From the NCBI RefSeq assembly GCF_005796205.1, contig NZ_VAHN01000002.1, positions 248,001-312,000 on the forward strand: a DNA stretch of 64,000 nt, given 5' to 3'. The notes beneath the pieces are model-generated. The model ran no database searches and was not told where the DNA came from. It was given only the letters and a program-made list of their open reading frames with translations. A program made the translations under genes and the position numbers. Within the stretch, counting starts at the first letter, position 1. Every line of letters begins with the position of its first letter. Of the stretch, positions 44,551 to 53,755 are shown piece after piece. This DNA comes from Pseudarthrobacter sp. NamE2. GTDB lineage: Bacteria > Actinomycetota > Actinomycetes > Actinomycetales > Micrococcaceae.

Positions 44551-47547
44551 TTGTCCCGTCCCGCCAGCACCATGTCCACAGGCAGACCCCCTTCCAGACG
44601 GGGCGCGCTGACGCCCACGCTGATTGTTGTGGCCCTCGTGGTTGTGGGCTTCATTTTCTTTGCCAACGTCTGGACCGACGTCCTCTGGTACCGGCAACTG
44701 GGCTACATCGAGGTTTTCCTCACGGAGAACCTCTCCCGGATTGCCATCTTCGCCGCCGGCTTTGCCATCATGTTCGCCGCAGTGTTCTTCGCGATCCGCA
44801 TCGCTTACCACGCCCGGCCCGTCTACGCCCCGGACTCCGACATCCGGGACAACCTCAACCGCTACCAGGCGCAGCTGGAGCCGGTCCGCCGGGTGGTCAT
44901 GGTGGGCCTGCCCGTCCTCTTCGGACTCTTTGCCGGCAGCGCCGCCGCGAGCCAGTGGCAGAAGGTCCTGTTGTTCTTCAACCAGGAGGGCTTCGGCCAG
45001 CAGGACCCGGAATTCGGCCTGGACATCAGCTTCTACCTGATGGTCCTGCCGTTCCTCGGCTTCGTCACCGGTTTCCTGATCAGCGTGGTGGTCATCGCCG
45101 GCATCGCCGGCATCCTCACCCATTACCTCTACGGCAGCATCCGGCTGATGGAACGCGGCATCTTCACCAGCCGCGCAGCCCAGATCCACATCGCCGTGAC
45201 CGGTGCAGCCTTCCTGATCCTGCTGGGCGTGAACTTCTGGCTTGACCGCTACTCCGCGGTGCAAAGCAACTCCGGCAAGTGGGCGGGCGCACTGTACACC
45301 GACGTCAACGCCGTCATTCCCACCAAGGCCATCCTCGCCGTCGCCGCCGTCCTGGTGGCTATCCTGTTCGTCGTTGCCGCCATCATCGGCCGCTGGCGCC
45401 TGCCCGTCATTGGAACCGCGATGCTGGTCATCACGTCCATCCTTGCGGGCGGCGTCTACCCCTGGGTCATCCAGCAGTTCCAGGTGCGGCCTTCCGAGGA
45501 AACCCTGGAAAAGGAATACATCCAGCGCAACATCGACAACACCCGGAGGGCGTACGGCCTGGACGCCATCCAGGTCAGCCGGTACGACGCCACGAACACC
45601 GCCAGCACTGGCGCGCTGGCGCCTGATGCACAAACAACCGCCAACATCAGGCTGCTGGATCCAAACCTGATCTCGGATGCATTCGCGCAGCTGGAGCAGT
45701 ACCGTCCGTACTACCGTTTCCCCGAGTCACTCAATGTGGACCGCTACGAAGTTGACGGCCAGATCCAGGACACCGTGATCGCTGTCCGGGAACTGAATCC
45801 CACCAACGTGGCAACCAACCAGCAGGGCTGGCTCAACCAGCACGTGGTCTACACCCACGGATATGGAGTGGTGGCAGCCAAGGGAAACAAGTTCACCGTG
45901 GACGGCAAGCCGGAGTTCCTGCAGTCCGGTATTCCTTCCACCGGTGTCCTGGGTGATGACACGACCTATGAGCCCCGCATCTACTTCGGTGAGTACTCGC
46001 CTGACTACTCGATCGTGGGCGCACCTGAGGGTGCTCCGCCGCGGGAGCAGGACCGGCCGTCCGGCGAGGGCGAGACCCAGTACACCTTCCAGGGCAACGG
46101 CGGTCCCAATGTGGGAACGTTCTTCAACCGCGTCCTGTATGCGATCAAGTTCCAGTCATCGGATCTGCTGCTTTCCGACGGCGTTAACCAGGAATCGCAG
46201 ATCCTCTACGACCGCAATCCGCGTGACCGGGTGGAGAAGGTTGCCCCCTACCTGACGGTTGACGGCAACGCGTATCCCGCCGTCGTGGACGGCCGGGTCA
46301 AATGGATCGTGGACGGCTACACCACCAGCCAGTACTACCCGTACTCGCAGCAGGAACAGCTCTCAGACGCCACCGCGGACTCCCAAACCACATCCGGACG
46401 TACTGTCGCCCTGCCCAACAGCACGGTCAACTACATCCGCAACTCGGTCAAGGCAACCGTGGACGCGTACGACGGGTCCGTCGCCCTCTACGCCTGGGAC
46501 GACCAGGACCCGCTGCTGAAGGCGTGGCAGAAGGTGTTCCCCACGTCGCTGAAGCCCTACACGGAAATGTCCGGTGACGTCATGAGCCACGTCCGGTACC
46601 CGGAGGACCTCTTCAAGGTCCAGCGGCAGCTCCTGGGCGAGTACCATGTGACCAACCCGTCCACCTTCTACCAGACCAAGGACGTCTGGAGCGTGCCGAA
46701 TGATCCAACCGTGGATTCGAGCGCCGAGGTCAAGCAGCCGCCGTTCTACATGTCGCTGCAGATGCCGGACCAGGAGAAGCCCGCTTTCCAGCTGACCTCG
46801 TCGTTCATCCCGCAGATCGTCAACGGCAATGCCCGCAACGTCCTGTACGGCTTCCTGGCTGCGGATTCGGATGCCGGCAACGAGGCCGGGGTCAAGGCGG
46901 AAAGCTACGGCAAGCTGCGGCTGCTGCAGATTCCGCCGGAGATCCAGGTTCCGGGTCCCGGCCAGGCGCAGAACAAGTTCAACTCCGATCCCACCGTGTC
47001 GCAGGCCCTCAACCTGCTGCGCCAAGGTGCCTCGGATGTGTTGAACGGCAACCTGCTGACCCTGCCCGTGGGCGGCGGCATCCTGTACGTCCAGCCTGTC
47101 TACCTCAAGTCAACTGGTGAGACGTCCTACCCCACCCTGCAGCGTGTGCTGGTGGCCTTCGGCGACAAGGTCGGTTTTGCTCCCACCCTCGATGAGGCGT
47201 TGAAGCAGCTGTTCGGCGGAGACTCCGGCGCCGCTGCCGGCGACTCGGACAACAACGGGCAGGCGCCGGCCGATCCCGCGGCTCCGCCCGCGCCGGGCGG
47301 GGCAGACGCCAAGGCGGAGCTGAAGGCTGCACTGGATGAGGCCAACGCGGCTATCCAGGCAGGGCAGGCAGCGCTCGCTTCGGGTGACTTCGCCGCCTAT
47401 GGCGAAGCCCAGAAGCGGATCTCAGCCGCACTGCAAAAGGCTGTGGACGCGGAGGCCAAGATCCCGGCTCCTGCCCCCGCCGCCTCCCCGTCCCCGGAGC
47501 CCGCTGCTGACGCTACGCCGTCGCCGTCGCCGTCGCCAGGCAGCTAA
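44551..47547 (+). CDS. UPF0182 family large membrane protein
   Basis: About 998 residues. The N-terminal third carries seven predicted membrane spans (e.g. [20 protein letters not shown] at ~17 and [20 protein letters not shown] at ~60); the rest is a large, probably extracytoplasmic domain with conserved segments such as [31 protein letters not shown] and [20 protein letters not shown]. The end is an Ala/Pro/Ser-rich tail. The function is unknown. I chose TTG 44551, with GAGG 8 nt upstream; ATG 44572 is the alternative. It follows the PDZ protease as in M. tuberculosis (Rv3193c-Rv3194c). Confidence 0.88.
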   Translation: MSRPASTMSTGRPPSRRGALTPTLIVVALVVVGFIFFANVWTDVLWYRQLGYIEVFLTENLSRIAIFAAGFAIMFAAVFFAIRIAYHARPVYAPDSDIRDNLNRYQAQLEPVRRVVMVGLPVLFGLFAGSAAASQWQKVLLFFNQEGFGQQDPEFGLDISFYLMVLPFLGFVTGFLISVVVIAGIAGILTHYLYGSIRLMERGIFTSRAAQIHIAVTGAAFLILLGVNFWLDRYSAVQSNSGKWAGALYTDVNAVIPTKAILAVAAVLVAILFVVAAIIGRWRLPVIGTAMLVITSILAGGVYPWVIQQFQVRPSEETLEKEYIQRNIDNTRRAYGLDAIQVSRYDATNTASTGALAPDAQTTANIRLLDPNLISDAFAQLEQYRPYYRFPESLNVDRYEVDGQIQDTVIAVRELNPTNVATNQQGWLNQHVVYTHGYGVVAAKGNKFTVDGKPEFLQSGIPSTGVLGDDTTYEPRIYFGEYSPDYSIVGAPEGAPPREQDRPSGEGETQYTFQGNGGPNVGTFFNRVLYAIKFQSSDLLLSDGVNQESQILYDRNPRDRVEKVAPYLTVDGNAYPAVVDGRVKWIVDGYTTSQYYPYSQQEQLSDATADSQTTSGRTVALPNSTVNYIRNSVKATVDAYDGSVALYAWDDQDPLLKAWQKVFPTSLKPYTEMSGDVMSHVRYPEDLFKVQRQLLGEYHVTNPSTFYQTKDVWSVPNDPTVDSSAEVKQPPFYMSLQMPDQEKPAFQLTSSFIPQIVNGNARNVLYGFLAADSDAGNEAGVKAESYGKLRLLQIPPEIQVPGPGQAQNKFNSDPTVSQALNLLRQGASDVLNGNLLTLPVGGGILYVQPVYLKSTGETSYPTLQRVLVAFGDKVGFAPTLDEALKQLFGGDSGAAAGDSDNNGQAPADPAAPPAPGGADAKAELKAALDEANAAIQAGQAALASGDFAAYGEAQKRISAALQKAVDAEAKIPAPAPAASPSPEPAADATPSPSPSPGS

Positions 47548-47561
47548 GGCCGACGGCGGCG

Positions 47562-47595
47562 CCCGGCACCTGCCCCTTTCGGAGCGGGTGCCGGG
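47562..47595 (+). terminator. Terminator-like hairpin after UPF0182
   Basis: CCCGGCACC (47562-47570) pairs with GGTGCCGGG (47587-47595), with a 16-nt loop. There is no T-run afterwards. Confidence 0.6.
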
Positions 47596-47665
47596 GCTCC
47601 GTAACGGAGATCACGCCGCTTCGATTTGGCCCGCTGTTCACGTCCCGGTAAAGTAGTTCTTGCGA

Positions 47666-47739
47666 CGCGGGGTGGAGCAGTTCGGTAGCTCGCTGGGCTC
47701 ATAACCCAGAGGTCACAGGTTCAAATCCTGTCCCCGCAA
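47666..47739 (+). tRNA. Initiator tRNA-fMet (CAT), copy 1
   Basis: 74 nt without an encoded CCA. The anticodon loop CTCATAA is held by CTGGG/CCCAG, giving the three G-C pairs that mark initiator tRNAs. The acceptor CGCGGGG against CCCCGCA leaves the C1-A72 mismatch, the second initiator mark. The T arm GTTCAAATC is normal. A terminator hairpin follows immediately. Confidence 0.97.
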
Positions 47740-47744
47740 CGAAC

Positions 47745-47782
47745 GGAAGGGCCGGACACTGGAAACAGTGTCCGGTCCTTCC
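47745..47782 (+). terminator. Terminator hairpin after the first initiator tRNA
   Basis: GGAAGG and CCGGACACT (47745-47760) pair with AGTGTCCGG and CCTTCC (47767-47782), with one G/T offset and a GGAAAC loop. Confidence 0.85.
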
Positions 47783-47860
47783 TGCTTAAGCAGCCGCACC
47801 TTGGCGCGTTGGGACAGTGGTCAAGGCTGCAGCGAAAATAGGGTAGTGTAGATCCAGCGA

Positions 47861-47934
47861 CGCGGGGTGGAGCAGTTCGGTAGCTCGCTGGGCTCATAAC
47901 CCAGAGGTCACAGGTTCAAATCCTGTCCCCGCAA
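47861..47934 (+). tRNA. Initiator tRNA-fMet (CAT), copy 2
   Basis: Identical over all 74 nt to copy 1, 121 nt downstream of it. It has the same GGG:CCC anticodon stem and C1-A72 mismatch. A separate -10-like TAGTGT (47844-47849) precedes it and a T-rich terminator follows, so it is probably transcribed on its own. Confidence 0.97.
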
Positions 47935-47941
47935 CTATGGA

Positions 47942-47983
47942 AAGACCCCGACCGGCACCAGCCGGGCGGGGTCTTCTTTTTCC
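47942..47983 (+). terminator. Intrinsic terminator after the second initiator tRNA
   Basis: AAGACCCCG pairs with CGGGGTCTT (47942-47950 and 47967-47975), with an inner CCGGC/GCCGG stem, followed by CTTTTTCCTT. Confidence 0.9.
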
Positions 47984-48072
47984 TTGAATACGCGCAGTTC
48001 CTAGTATTCTCTTTCGCAGAGCCTCACAGCCGTGAGCAGTTGGCCAGTCATTCTCGAGAGGAATGTTGCTCG

Positions 48073-49008
48073 ATGTCCACACCCACCAAGAAGCGCGGTA
48101 CCGCCGCGGCTAAGCGGTCCCGACTCTACTGGGGCGTGCCCGCTGTCCTCGGGGCGCTTGTCCTGGTGGTGCTGGTTGCCAAGTGGCTCATGGGGCTGCC
48201 AGCTGTGGCCTCCTTCGTTGCGGACTACCCTGGCCACTCCGAACTTCCGGACAACGCACCGGTTGGCTTCCCGGCATGGCTGGCGTGGCAGCACTTCCTC
48301 AACGCCTTCTTCCTGCTCCTGATCATCCGTACGGGCTGGCAGGTACGTACCACCACCCGGCCCGGCGGGTACTGGACGCGCAACAACAAGGGCCTGATCC
48401 GGACCAGGAACGCGCCCACCAAGATCAGCCTGGAGCTGTGGTTCCACCTGATGCTGGATGTTCTCTGGATCCTCAACGGAATCGTGTTTGCCGTCCTGCT
48501 CTTCGCCACCGGGCAGTGGATGCGTATTGTTCCCACCAGCTGGGATGTCTTCCCCAACGCGCTCTCTGCGGCGCTCCAGTATGCGTCCTTGAACTGGCCG
48601 ACCGAAAACGGCTGGGTCAACTACAACGCACTCCAGCTGCTCTCTTACTTCGTGACCGTGTTCATTGCAGCCCCGCTGGCCTTCATCACCGGGCTGCGGA
48701 TGTCCGGGGCCTGGCCCAAGAAAGCAACCGGCCTCAACAAGGCTTTCCCCATTGAATGGGCACGCGCCGTCCACTTCCCGGTAATGATCTATTTCGTGGC
48801 GTTCATCGCGGTCCACGTCTTCCTGGTGCTGGCCACCGGGGCCCTGCGCAACCTGAACCACATGTACGGCGTCCGTGACGACGACGGCTGGTTCGGTTTT
48901 TGGGTCTTCGCCGCCTCGGTGGCGGTCATGGTGGCCGCCTGGTTCCTGGCCCGCCCGATCTTCCTGCGGCCCATTGCTTCGCTGATGGGCAAAGTCAGCA
49001 GCCGCTAG
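48073..49008 (+). CDS. Cytochrome b561-like (Ni/Fe-hydrogenase b-type) membrane protein
   Basis: 311 residues with a short basic N-terminus and about five membrane spans. Histidines lie within or beside spans (WQHFLNAFF ~73, LWFHLMLDVLWIL ~130, VHFPVMIYFVAFIAVHVFLV ~236-255), as expected for a di-heme cytochrome b carrying electrons between a dehydrogenase and quinone. No partner oxidoreductase gene is adjacent. I chose the ATG at 48073, downstream of GAGAGGAA. The stop codon TAG overlaps the convergent photolyase stop in the palindrome CTAG. Confidence 0.82.
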   Translation: MSTPTKKRGTAAAKRSRLYWGVPAVLGALVLVVLVAKWLMGLPAVASFVADYPGHSELPDNAPVGFPAWLAWQHFLNAFFLLLIIRTGWQVRTTTRPGGYWTRNNKGLIRTRNAPTKISLELWFHLMLDVLWILNGIVFAVLLFATGQWMRIVPTSWDVFPNALSAALQYASLNWPTENGWVNYNALQLLSYFVTVFIAAPLAFITGLRMSGAWPKKATGLNKAFPIEWARAVHFPVMIYFVAFIAVHVFLVLATGALRNLNHMYGVRDDDGWFGFWVFAASVAVMVAAWFLARPIFLRPIASLMGKVSSR

Positions 49009-50438
49009 CCCTGCCCGTCCTTGAGCTGCCGGTACGCTTCCAGGGCGCGTTCCCGCGACTCCGCCAGGTCCACCAGGGGTTTAGGGTAGCCGTCCGCTTG
49101 CGAAGTCCACGGTTCGTGGATCTGCTTGCCCGAAAGATTCTCCAGCTCGGGGATGAACGTTCGCAGGTAGCGGCCGTCGGGGTCGAACTTCCTGCTCTGG
49201 GTCACCGGGTTGAAGATCCGGTAGTACGGCGAGGCGTCTGCGCCTGATCCGGCCACCCACTGCCAGTTCGCGGAGTTGTTGGCCCCATCCGCGTCCACCA
49301 GCGTGTCCCAGAACCATTGTTCGCCAATGCGCCAGTCCGTCAGGAGATTCTTGACCAGGAAGGATGCCGCGGCCATCCGCACCCGGTTGTGCATCCAGCC
49401 CGTTTGCCACAGCTGGCGCATGCCGGCGTCCACTAACGGGTAGCCGGTCCTGCCCTGTTGCCAGGCGGAAAGCTCCTGCCGGCTCAGCCGGCCCCACTGG
49501 AAGTTGTCGAATGCAGGCCGGTAGTTGCGGGTGGCGAGGTCCGGGTTGTGGTACAGCAGGTGCCAGTTGAACTCGCGCCAGCCGAGCTCAGCGCGGAAAG
49601 TCCCGACGTCGGCTGGCACCTTTCGCTTGAAGCGGCGTCCGATGCTGTGCCAGACACGGAACGGGCTGACCTCGCCAAACCTTAGGTGCGGAGACAGCCT
49701 GCTGGTCCCCTCGGTGCCTGGAATGTTCCGGCCCGTGCCATAGTTTTCGATGGGGCCATCAAGGAAATCCTCAAGGCGGCGGAGGGCGCCTTCCTCGCCG
49801 GGCCTCCAGGTGGCGGCGAGGCCTCCGCTCCAGTCGGGGGAGGAAGGCAGCAGCTGCCAGCTCCCCAGCGGATCGCTGGTCGGCAGGCTGCCTCCGGAGG
49901 CGGCAGGCGCGGGCATCGTGGCAGGGATGTCCAGCGGCTCCCGGATGTCGCCCGCGGCCAGGCATGCCCGCCAAAACGGCGAGTAGACCTTATAGGGCCC
50001 GCCGGCACCGGTCCGGATGGTCCAGGGTTCGAAGAGGAGATTTGCCTGGAAGCTTGAGGCCTCAATGCCGTTCTCGCCTGCCCAATCCTTGAGCTCGGCG
50101 TCGATGGTCCGTTCCGGCAAACCATACCGGCGGTTCCAAAAGATGTGGCCGGCGTTAGTCTGGGTGGCAACTTTCCTGATGACGTCGCCGGAGGGTCCGC
50201 GGCGCAGTACAAGACGGGAGCCTCTTGCTTCAAGTGCGGCGGAGAGCGCGGCGAGGGAATGGTGCAGCCACCATCGTGAAGCTCCTCCCAGGGGCCGGAT
50301 TCCACCTGACTCATCGTCGAGGACGTACACCACAGTCAGCGGGAGTCCGAGTCCTGAGGCCTCAGCGAGGGCGGGGTTGTCGTCCAGGCGAAGATCGTCG
50401 CGCAGCCACACAAGGGACGTCTTATCGGTGGGAGCCAT
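49005..50438 (-). CDS. phr: Deoxyribodipyrimidine photolyase
   Basis: 477 residues. The N-terminal photolyase domain starts LVWLRDDLRLDDNPAL; the FAD-binding domain shows ELGWREFNWHLLYHNPDLA (~290), GRTGYPLVDAGMRQLWQTGW (~335), MHNRVRMAAASFLVKNLL (~357) and DADGANNSANWQWVAGSGAD (~385). These residues are typical of class I CPD photolyases, which repair UV dimers using light. ATG at 50438 follows TAGCGT by 6 nt (leaderless). The gene is convergent with, and overlaps by 4 nt, the cytochrome gene. Confidence 0.93.
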   Translation of the reverse strand: MAPTDKTSLVWLRDDLRLDDNPALAEASGLGLPLTVVYVLDDESGGIRPLGGASRWWLHHSLAALSAALEARGSRLVLRRGPSGDVIRKVATQTNAGHIFWNRRYGLPERTIDAELKDWAGENGIEASSFQANLLFEPWTIRTGAGGPYKVYSPFWRACLAAGDIREPLDIPATMPAPAASGGSLPTSDPLGSWQLLPSSPDWSGGLAATWRPGEEGALRRLEDFLDGPIENYGTGRNIPGTEGTSRLSPHLRFGEVSPFRVWHSIGRRFKRKVPADVGTFRAELGWREFNWHLLYHNPDLATRNYRPAFDNFQWGRLSRQELSAWQQGRTGYPLVDAGMRQLWQTGWMHNRVRMAAASFLVKNLLTDWRIGEQWFWDTLVDADGANNSANWQWVAGSGADASPYYRIFNPVTQSRKFDPDGRYLRTFIPELENLSGKQIHEPWTSQADGYPKPLVDLAESRERALEAYRQLKDGQG

Positions 50439-50444
50439 GCCATC

Positions 50445-50450
50445 ACGCTA
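50445..50450 (-). promoter_or_regulatory. Candidate -10 box of leaderless photolyase gene
   Basis: TAGCGT on the minus strand, 6 nt before the ATG at 50438. Confidence 0.55.
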
Positions 50451-50468
50451 CTCGCTGGGAGGACGGGT

Positions 50469-50497
50469 GAGGGCCAGGACGCCGCGTCCTGGCCCTC
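50469..50497 (-). terminator. Terminator hairpin after pspA
   Basis: GAGGGCCAGGAC (50469-50480) pairs perfectly with GTCCTGGCCCTC (50486-50497) around a 5-nt loop. It lies 30 nt beyond the pspA stop. Confidence 0.8.
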
Positions 50498-50526
50498 GTC
50501 TTTGCGCGCAAAGCTGGAACGGAAGT

Positions 50527-51318
50527 CTACAGCTTGTCGAAGTCCGCTTCGTCCACGGTGGTTCCGGAAGCGGTGTTGGTCGAAGCCGCGCCAATGGCCG
50601 GCTTGGCGCCACCGGACTTCAGCGCGGCCAGCCGGGCCTCAATCTCCACCTGTTCGCCGAGGTCTTCGAGCTGGTTGAACTGCGCGTCCAGGCTGGACGC
50701 GGCAAGTTCCTGCTGGCCGCGGACCTTGGCTTCTTCGCGGCGAATTTTCTCCTCGAACCGGCCCACCTCGCTGGTGGGGTCCATGATGTCGATGCTCTTG
50801 ATGGCGTCATGCACCTGCGACTGTGCGGCAGCCGTCTTGGATCGGGCCACCAGTTCATTGCGCTTGCTGGTGAGCTGGTTGAGCTTGTTCTTCATCTGGT
50901 CCAAACCGCTTTTCAGCTTGTCCACCACTTCGCGCTGGGACATGATGGCCGGCTCGGCACCCTTGGCCTCGTTCTCAGCGGCAATCTGGCGCTGGAGGGC
51001 TACCTTGGCCAGGTTGTCGAACTTTTCCGCGTCGGCTGCGTTGCCACTGGCGCGGAACTCGTCAGCTTTCCGGGAAGCGGCGAGTGCCTTGTTTCCCCAA
51101 TCCCGTGCGTTCTTGACGTCCTCGTTGTAGTCATCCTCGAGCATGCGGAGGTTGCCAATGGTCTGCGCGACGGCGGATTCTGCCTCGGCGATGTTGTTGG
51201 TGTAGTCCCGGACCATCTGATCCAACATCTTCTGCGGATCCTCGGCGTTGTCCAGCAGGGAGTTGATGTTCGCCTTTGCAAGCTGCGCGATACGGCCGAA
51301 AATGGACTGCTTAACCAT
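50527..51318 (-). CDS. pspA: PspA/IM30 family phage-shock protein
   Basis: 263 residues, almost entirely helical and predicted coiled coil: IFGRIAQLAKANINSLLDNA at the N-terminus (amphipathic, membrane-binding), then MLDQMVRDYTNNIAEAESAV (~33) and KLKSGLDQMKNKLNQLTSKR (first residues ~125). PspA proteins bind stressed membranes as large oligomers. GAAAGG lies 7 nt before the ATG. It follows the TPM-domain gene by 103 nt on the same strand and ends at a strong terminator, so the two likely form one envelope-stress unit. Confidence 0.92.
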   Translation of the reverse strand: MVKQSIFGRIAQLAKANINSLLDNAEDPQKMLDQMVRDYTNNIAEAESAVAQTIGNLRMLEDDYNEDVKNARDWGNKALAASRKADEFRASGNAADAEKFDNLAKVALQRQIAAENEAKGAEPAIMSQREVVDKLKSGLDQMKNKLNQLTSKRNELVARSKTAAAQSQVHDAIKSIDIMDPTSEVGRFEEKIRREEAKVRGQQELAASSLDAQFNQLEDLGEQVEIEARLAALKSGGAKPAIGAASTNTASGTTVDEADFDKL

Positions 51319-51421
51319 GGTGCTACCTTTCGTCCTGCTCTGTGGTCACCACTGAATCCGTCAACAGTGGTGTACTGCTCCGGTGCCCGCCGGTTCCAGC
51401 AGGCACCAAGTCGTGCCGCTG

Positions 51422-53467
51422 CTAGAAGTCGCCGCCTCCGCCCGAGTCTCCGCCCCAGCCGCCAAAATCACCGCCGCCGAAGTCGCCTCCGCCCCAGCCG
51501 CCGCCGTCGTCGCTATGGCCGCCACCCCAACCCGCGTGACCGCCGCCGTTGAGGATGGAGTTAATCAGGATGCCGCCCAGGATGGCGCCGCCCAGGCCGC
51601 CGCCTCCTCCGCCGAACATGCCGCCGCGGCCGTAACCCTGGCCCGCGTAGCCGTCGAAGTGGTCTACGTCTGCCTGCGCCAACTGCGCTGCCTGTGCCGC
51701 GAGGGCATGGGCCTGCTGTGCATAGGTCAGGGCGGTGACGGGATCAGTCCGGGAGATGGAGAGTGCGTAGTCCAGGTTGCGCTGGGACTCCGCCAGCCGG
51801 GTCCGGGCCTCGGTGCCCACGCCGCCGCGGCGTGCGGTGATGTAGTCCGACGTGGCGCTGATCTGGGCCTGGGCGGCCATGATGGTCTGTTGGAGTGAGG
51901 CCTGTGCACGGCGGGACTGTTCCTGCTGGTCGCGGATGCCGGTGAGGGCCTGGTCCAGCGACTGGTGCGCGGTTTCCACCCGCTGCAGCGTGGCGATGGG
52001 GTCGATCTTGCCGTCCTGGATTTCCGCCTTGACCTGTGCCAGCGCTGACTCCACGCCCGCAACGGGTCCGGCCAGTTCGGCGTGGGATCCGGACTGGATC
52101 ATGGCGCGCGCCTGGGCCAGGTCCTGCGAGGTGTCCACAACGGCTGCTTCCAGCCTGTTCCGCGCCTCATCGAGGTTGGCTGACACCTTGGTGATTGCGT
52201 CCAGCAGCACGTTCGTCTGGTGCAGGCTTTCCTCAGCGGCACGGACCGCGACGGCTGCCAGGCTGCCTTCGCCTTCGGCAAGCTTTTGCTGGGCCGTGGC
52301 AGTGGCGTTCTGGACAAATGCCAGGCGCTCCTTGGCCTGCAGGATGTTGTCCGACACCTGGGTCAGCGCGCTTTCGGCGTACTTGCTCCGGAGGGTCGTC
52401 AGAGTCTGCTCGGCGCTGGCGATCTTGGCATCAGCTTCGCGGGCTCCGGCGTTGACTCTTGCCAGGGCCTGCGGGGCGTTCTTCTCAAGCTCACGCAGGG
52501 CATCGAAGTCCGCCTTCTGTTCCTGCAGGGACGCGAGCGCAGCTTCAGAGCGCCGGATTATCTCACCGAGCCAGGTCCGCTGCTGCTCTTCGGTGTCCGG
52601 GATGTGGTCGTCGAGCTGCTGCTGGAGCTTGAAGGACTCCGACATGTGGGCCTTGGCCTCGTCGAGCGCCTTGGTAAAGTTCCCGACGGCGGAATCGCCG
52701 TACTGGGCCTGGGCGAACATCAACTCCTGCTCGCTGGACTTGATGGCATCGTCGGCCTCGATCAGCAAGGATCCGCTCTTCCGGCGCAGTTCCTCGATGC
52801 TGAGCGATGCCAGCGGATCAACCTGGGCGTCGCCTTGCGGGCCGTAGCTGGCAGACGATGCCTGCCCGGCGGCCTTCTTGCGCTTGTTCCGGTAGTACAG
52901 GTACGCGCCGGCGCCGCCGGCGGCCACTACGCCGGTGCCGACGAGGACGGCTGTGCCGGCTCCATCACCCGATGAGAGTTTTCCGCTGCCACCGCCTGCT
53001 GCGTTGCCAACAGCCTCAGCAGCGTTGATTGCGGCCTGGGCGTAGTCACCGTTGGAAAGTTGTGGACCGATTGCGGTGCTTTTGATGTTTTCAATCTGTT
53101 CATCGGTGAGCTTGGTTCCACCCTTGTTGAGGATGTACTGCCGGCTGTCGGTAGCCACGGCCAGAATCAGTGCGTTGGGCCCGAGCCCGGCTTTTTCAGC
53201 TACCGCGTCTGTCCAGGCTTCGCGATCGGCGGGGTCTTCAAACCTTTTGACGGTAACAACGTGAAGGACGGTAGCGTGATCGGTACCCAGCTTCTTAATG
53301 GCGGCTTCGACTTCTGGCTTGTCTCCACCCAGCACGCCTGCCGAGTCGACGATTTTGGTAGCGGGATCCAGCGTCACCGGTGGTTCAGCCCAGGCCATGC
53401 CGGCGGGCACCGCCAGCAGCCCGGTCAGGCCGATCACGGCGAGTACACGTTTGAACTTTGACCGCAT
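51422..53467 (-). CDS. TPM-domain membrane protein with long coiled coil and Gly-rich tail
   Basis: 681 residues from ATG 53467, with AAGGG upstream. A signal peptide (residues ~1-28, ending AWAEP) leads to a TPM domain (~32-160, IVDSAGVLGGDKPEVEAAIK, ALILAVATDSRQYIL), then one membrane span (GTGVVAAGGAGAYLYYRN, ~172-190) and a long cytoplasmic coiled coil (~215-600) rich in Glu, Ala and Gln. The end is a Gly/Trp/Asp-rich tail (~615-681) finishing GGGGDF. TPM domains occur in membrane or photosystem repair factors. The helical part beside a PspA gene suggests a PspA-interacting envelope protein (inference). Confidence 0.85.
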   Translation of the reverse strand: MRSKFKRVLAVIGLTGLLAVPAGMAWAEPPVTLDPATKIVDSAGVLGGDKPEVEAAIKKLGTDHATVLHVVTVKRFEDPADREAWTDAVAEKAGLGPNALILAVATDSRQYILNKGGTKLTDEQIENIKSTAIGPQLSNGDYAQAAINAAEAVGNAAGGGSGKLSSGDGAGTAVLVGTGVVAAGGAGAYLYYRNKRKKAAGQASSASYGPQGDAQVDPLASLSIEELRRKSGSLLIEADDAIKSSEQELMFAQAQYGDSAVGNFTKALDEAKAHMSESFKLQQQLDDHIPDTEEQQRTWLGEIIRRSEAALASLQEQKADFDALRELEKNAPQALARVNAGAREADAKIASAEQTLTTLRSKYAESALTQVSDNILQAKERLAFVQNATATAQQKLAEGEGSLAAVAVRAAEESLHQTNVLLDAITKVSANLDEARNRLEAAVVDTSQDLAQARAMIQSGSHAELAGPVAGVESALAQVKAEIQDGKIDPIATLQRVETAHQSLDQALTGIRDQQEQSRRAQASLQQTIMAAQAQISATSDYITARRGGVGTEARTRLAESQRNLDYALSISRTDPVTALTYAQQAHALAAQAAQLAQADVDHFDGYAGQGYGRGGMFGGGGGGLGGAILGGILINSILNGGGHAGWGGGHSDDGGGWGGGDFGGGDFGGWGGDSGGGGDF

Positions 53468-53493
53468 CTGCAACCCTTCAGCACGCCTGACAC

Positions 53494-53510
53494 CGATTCG
53501 GGACGAATCG
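53494..53510. promoter_or_regulatory. Palindrome in the TPM/htrA divergent region
   Basis: CGATTCGGGACGAATCG: perfect 7-bp arms around GGA, 27 nt upstream of the TPM-gene ATG. It is a candidate operator for an envelope-stress regulator. The rest of the 288-nt divergent region holds the htrA promoter, for which TTGTTC and GTTAAT with 17 nt spacing (53702-53730) is a weak candidate. Confidence 0.4.
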
Positions 53511-53755
53511 ATCGTCTCAGAATCCAACAGCGCCCCCACGCTTGGTGTGAAGCCGCAGGTCGCTGTGGCAATTCATCTTGATTCTATGGTGCACCCCACA
53601 GCCCGTCCATTAAGGCGACTATGCCACCAGCGAAACGCTTACACCGCCCGATAGAGGCATGAGGGAAGGCCATCAGAAAGCTCTCAGCAAACATCCGAGC
53701 TTGTTCCAGTCAAGGGGGCCATAGTTAATTGCAGACGAGGATGAAAGGAAGTCCC

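Noticed and set aside
44437-45633. 398-codon minus-strand frame opposite UPF0182
   Set aside because: Asp/Glu/Gly-rich shadow of a membrane-protein gene; no independent support.
47666-47934. Reading the two tRNAs as elongator methionine tRNAs
   Set aside because: The C1-A72 mismatch and three G-C pairs in the anticodon stem mark initiators.
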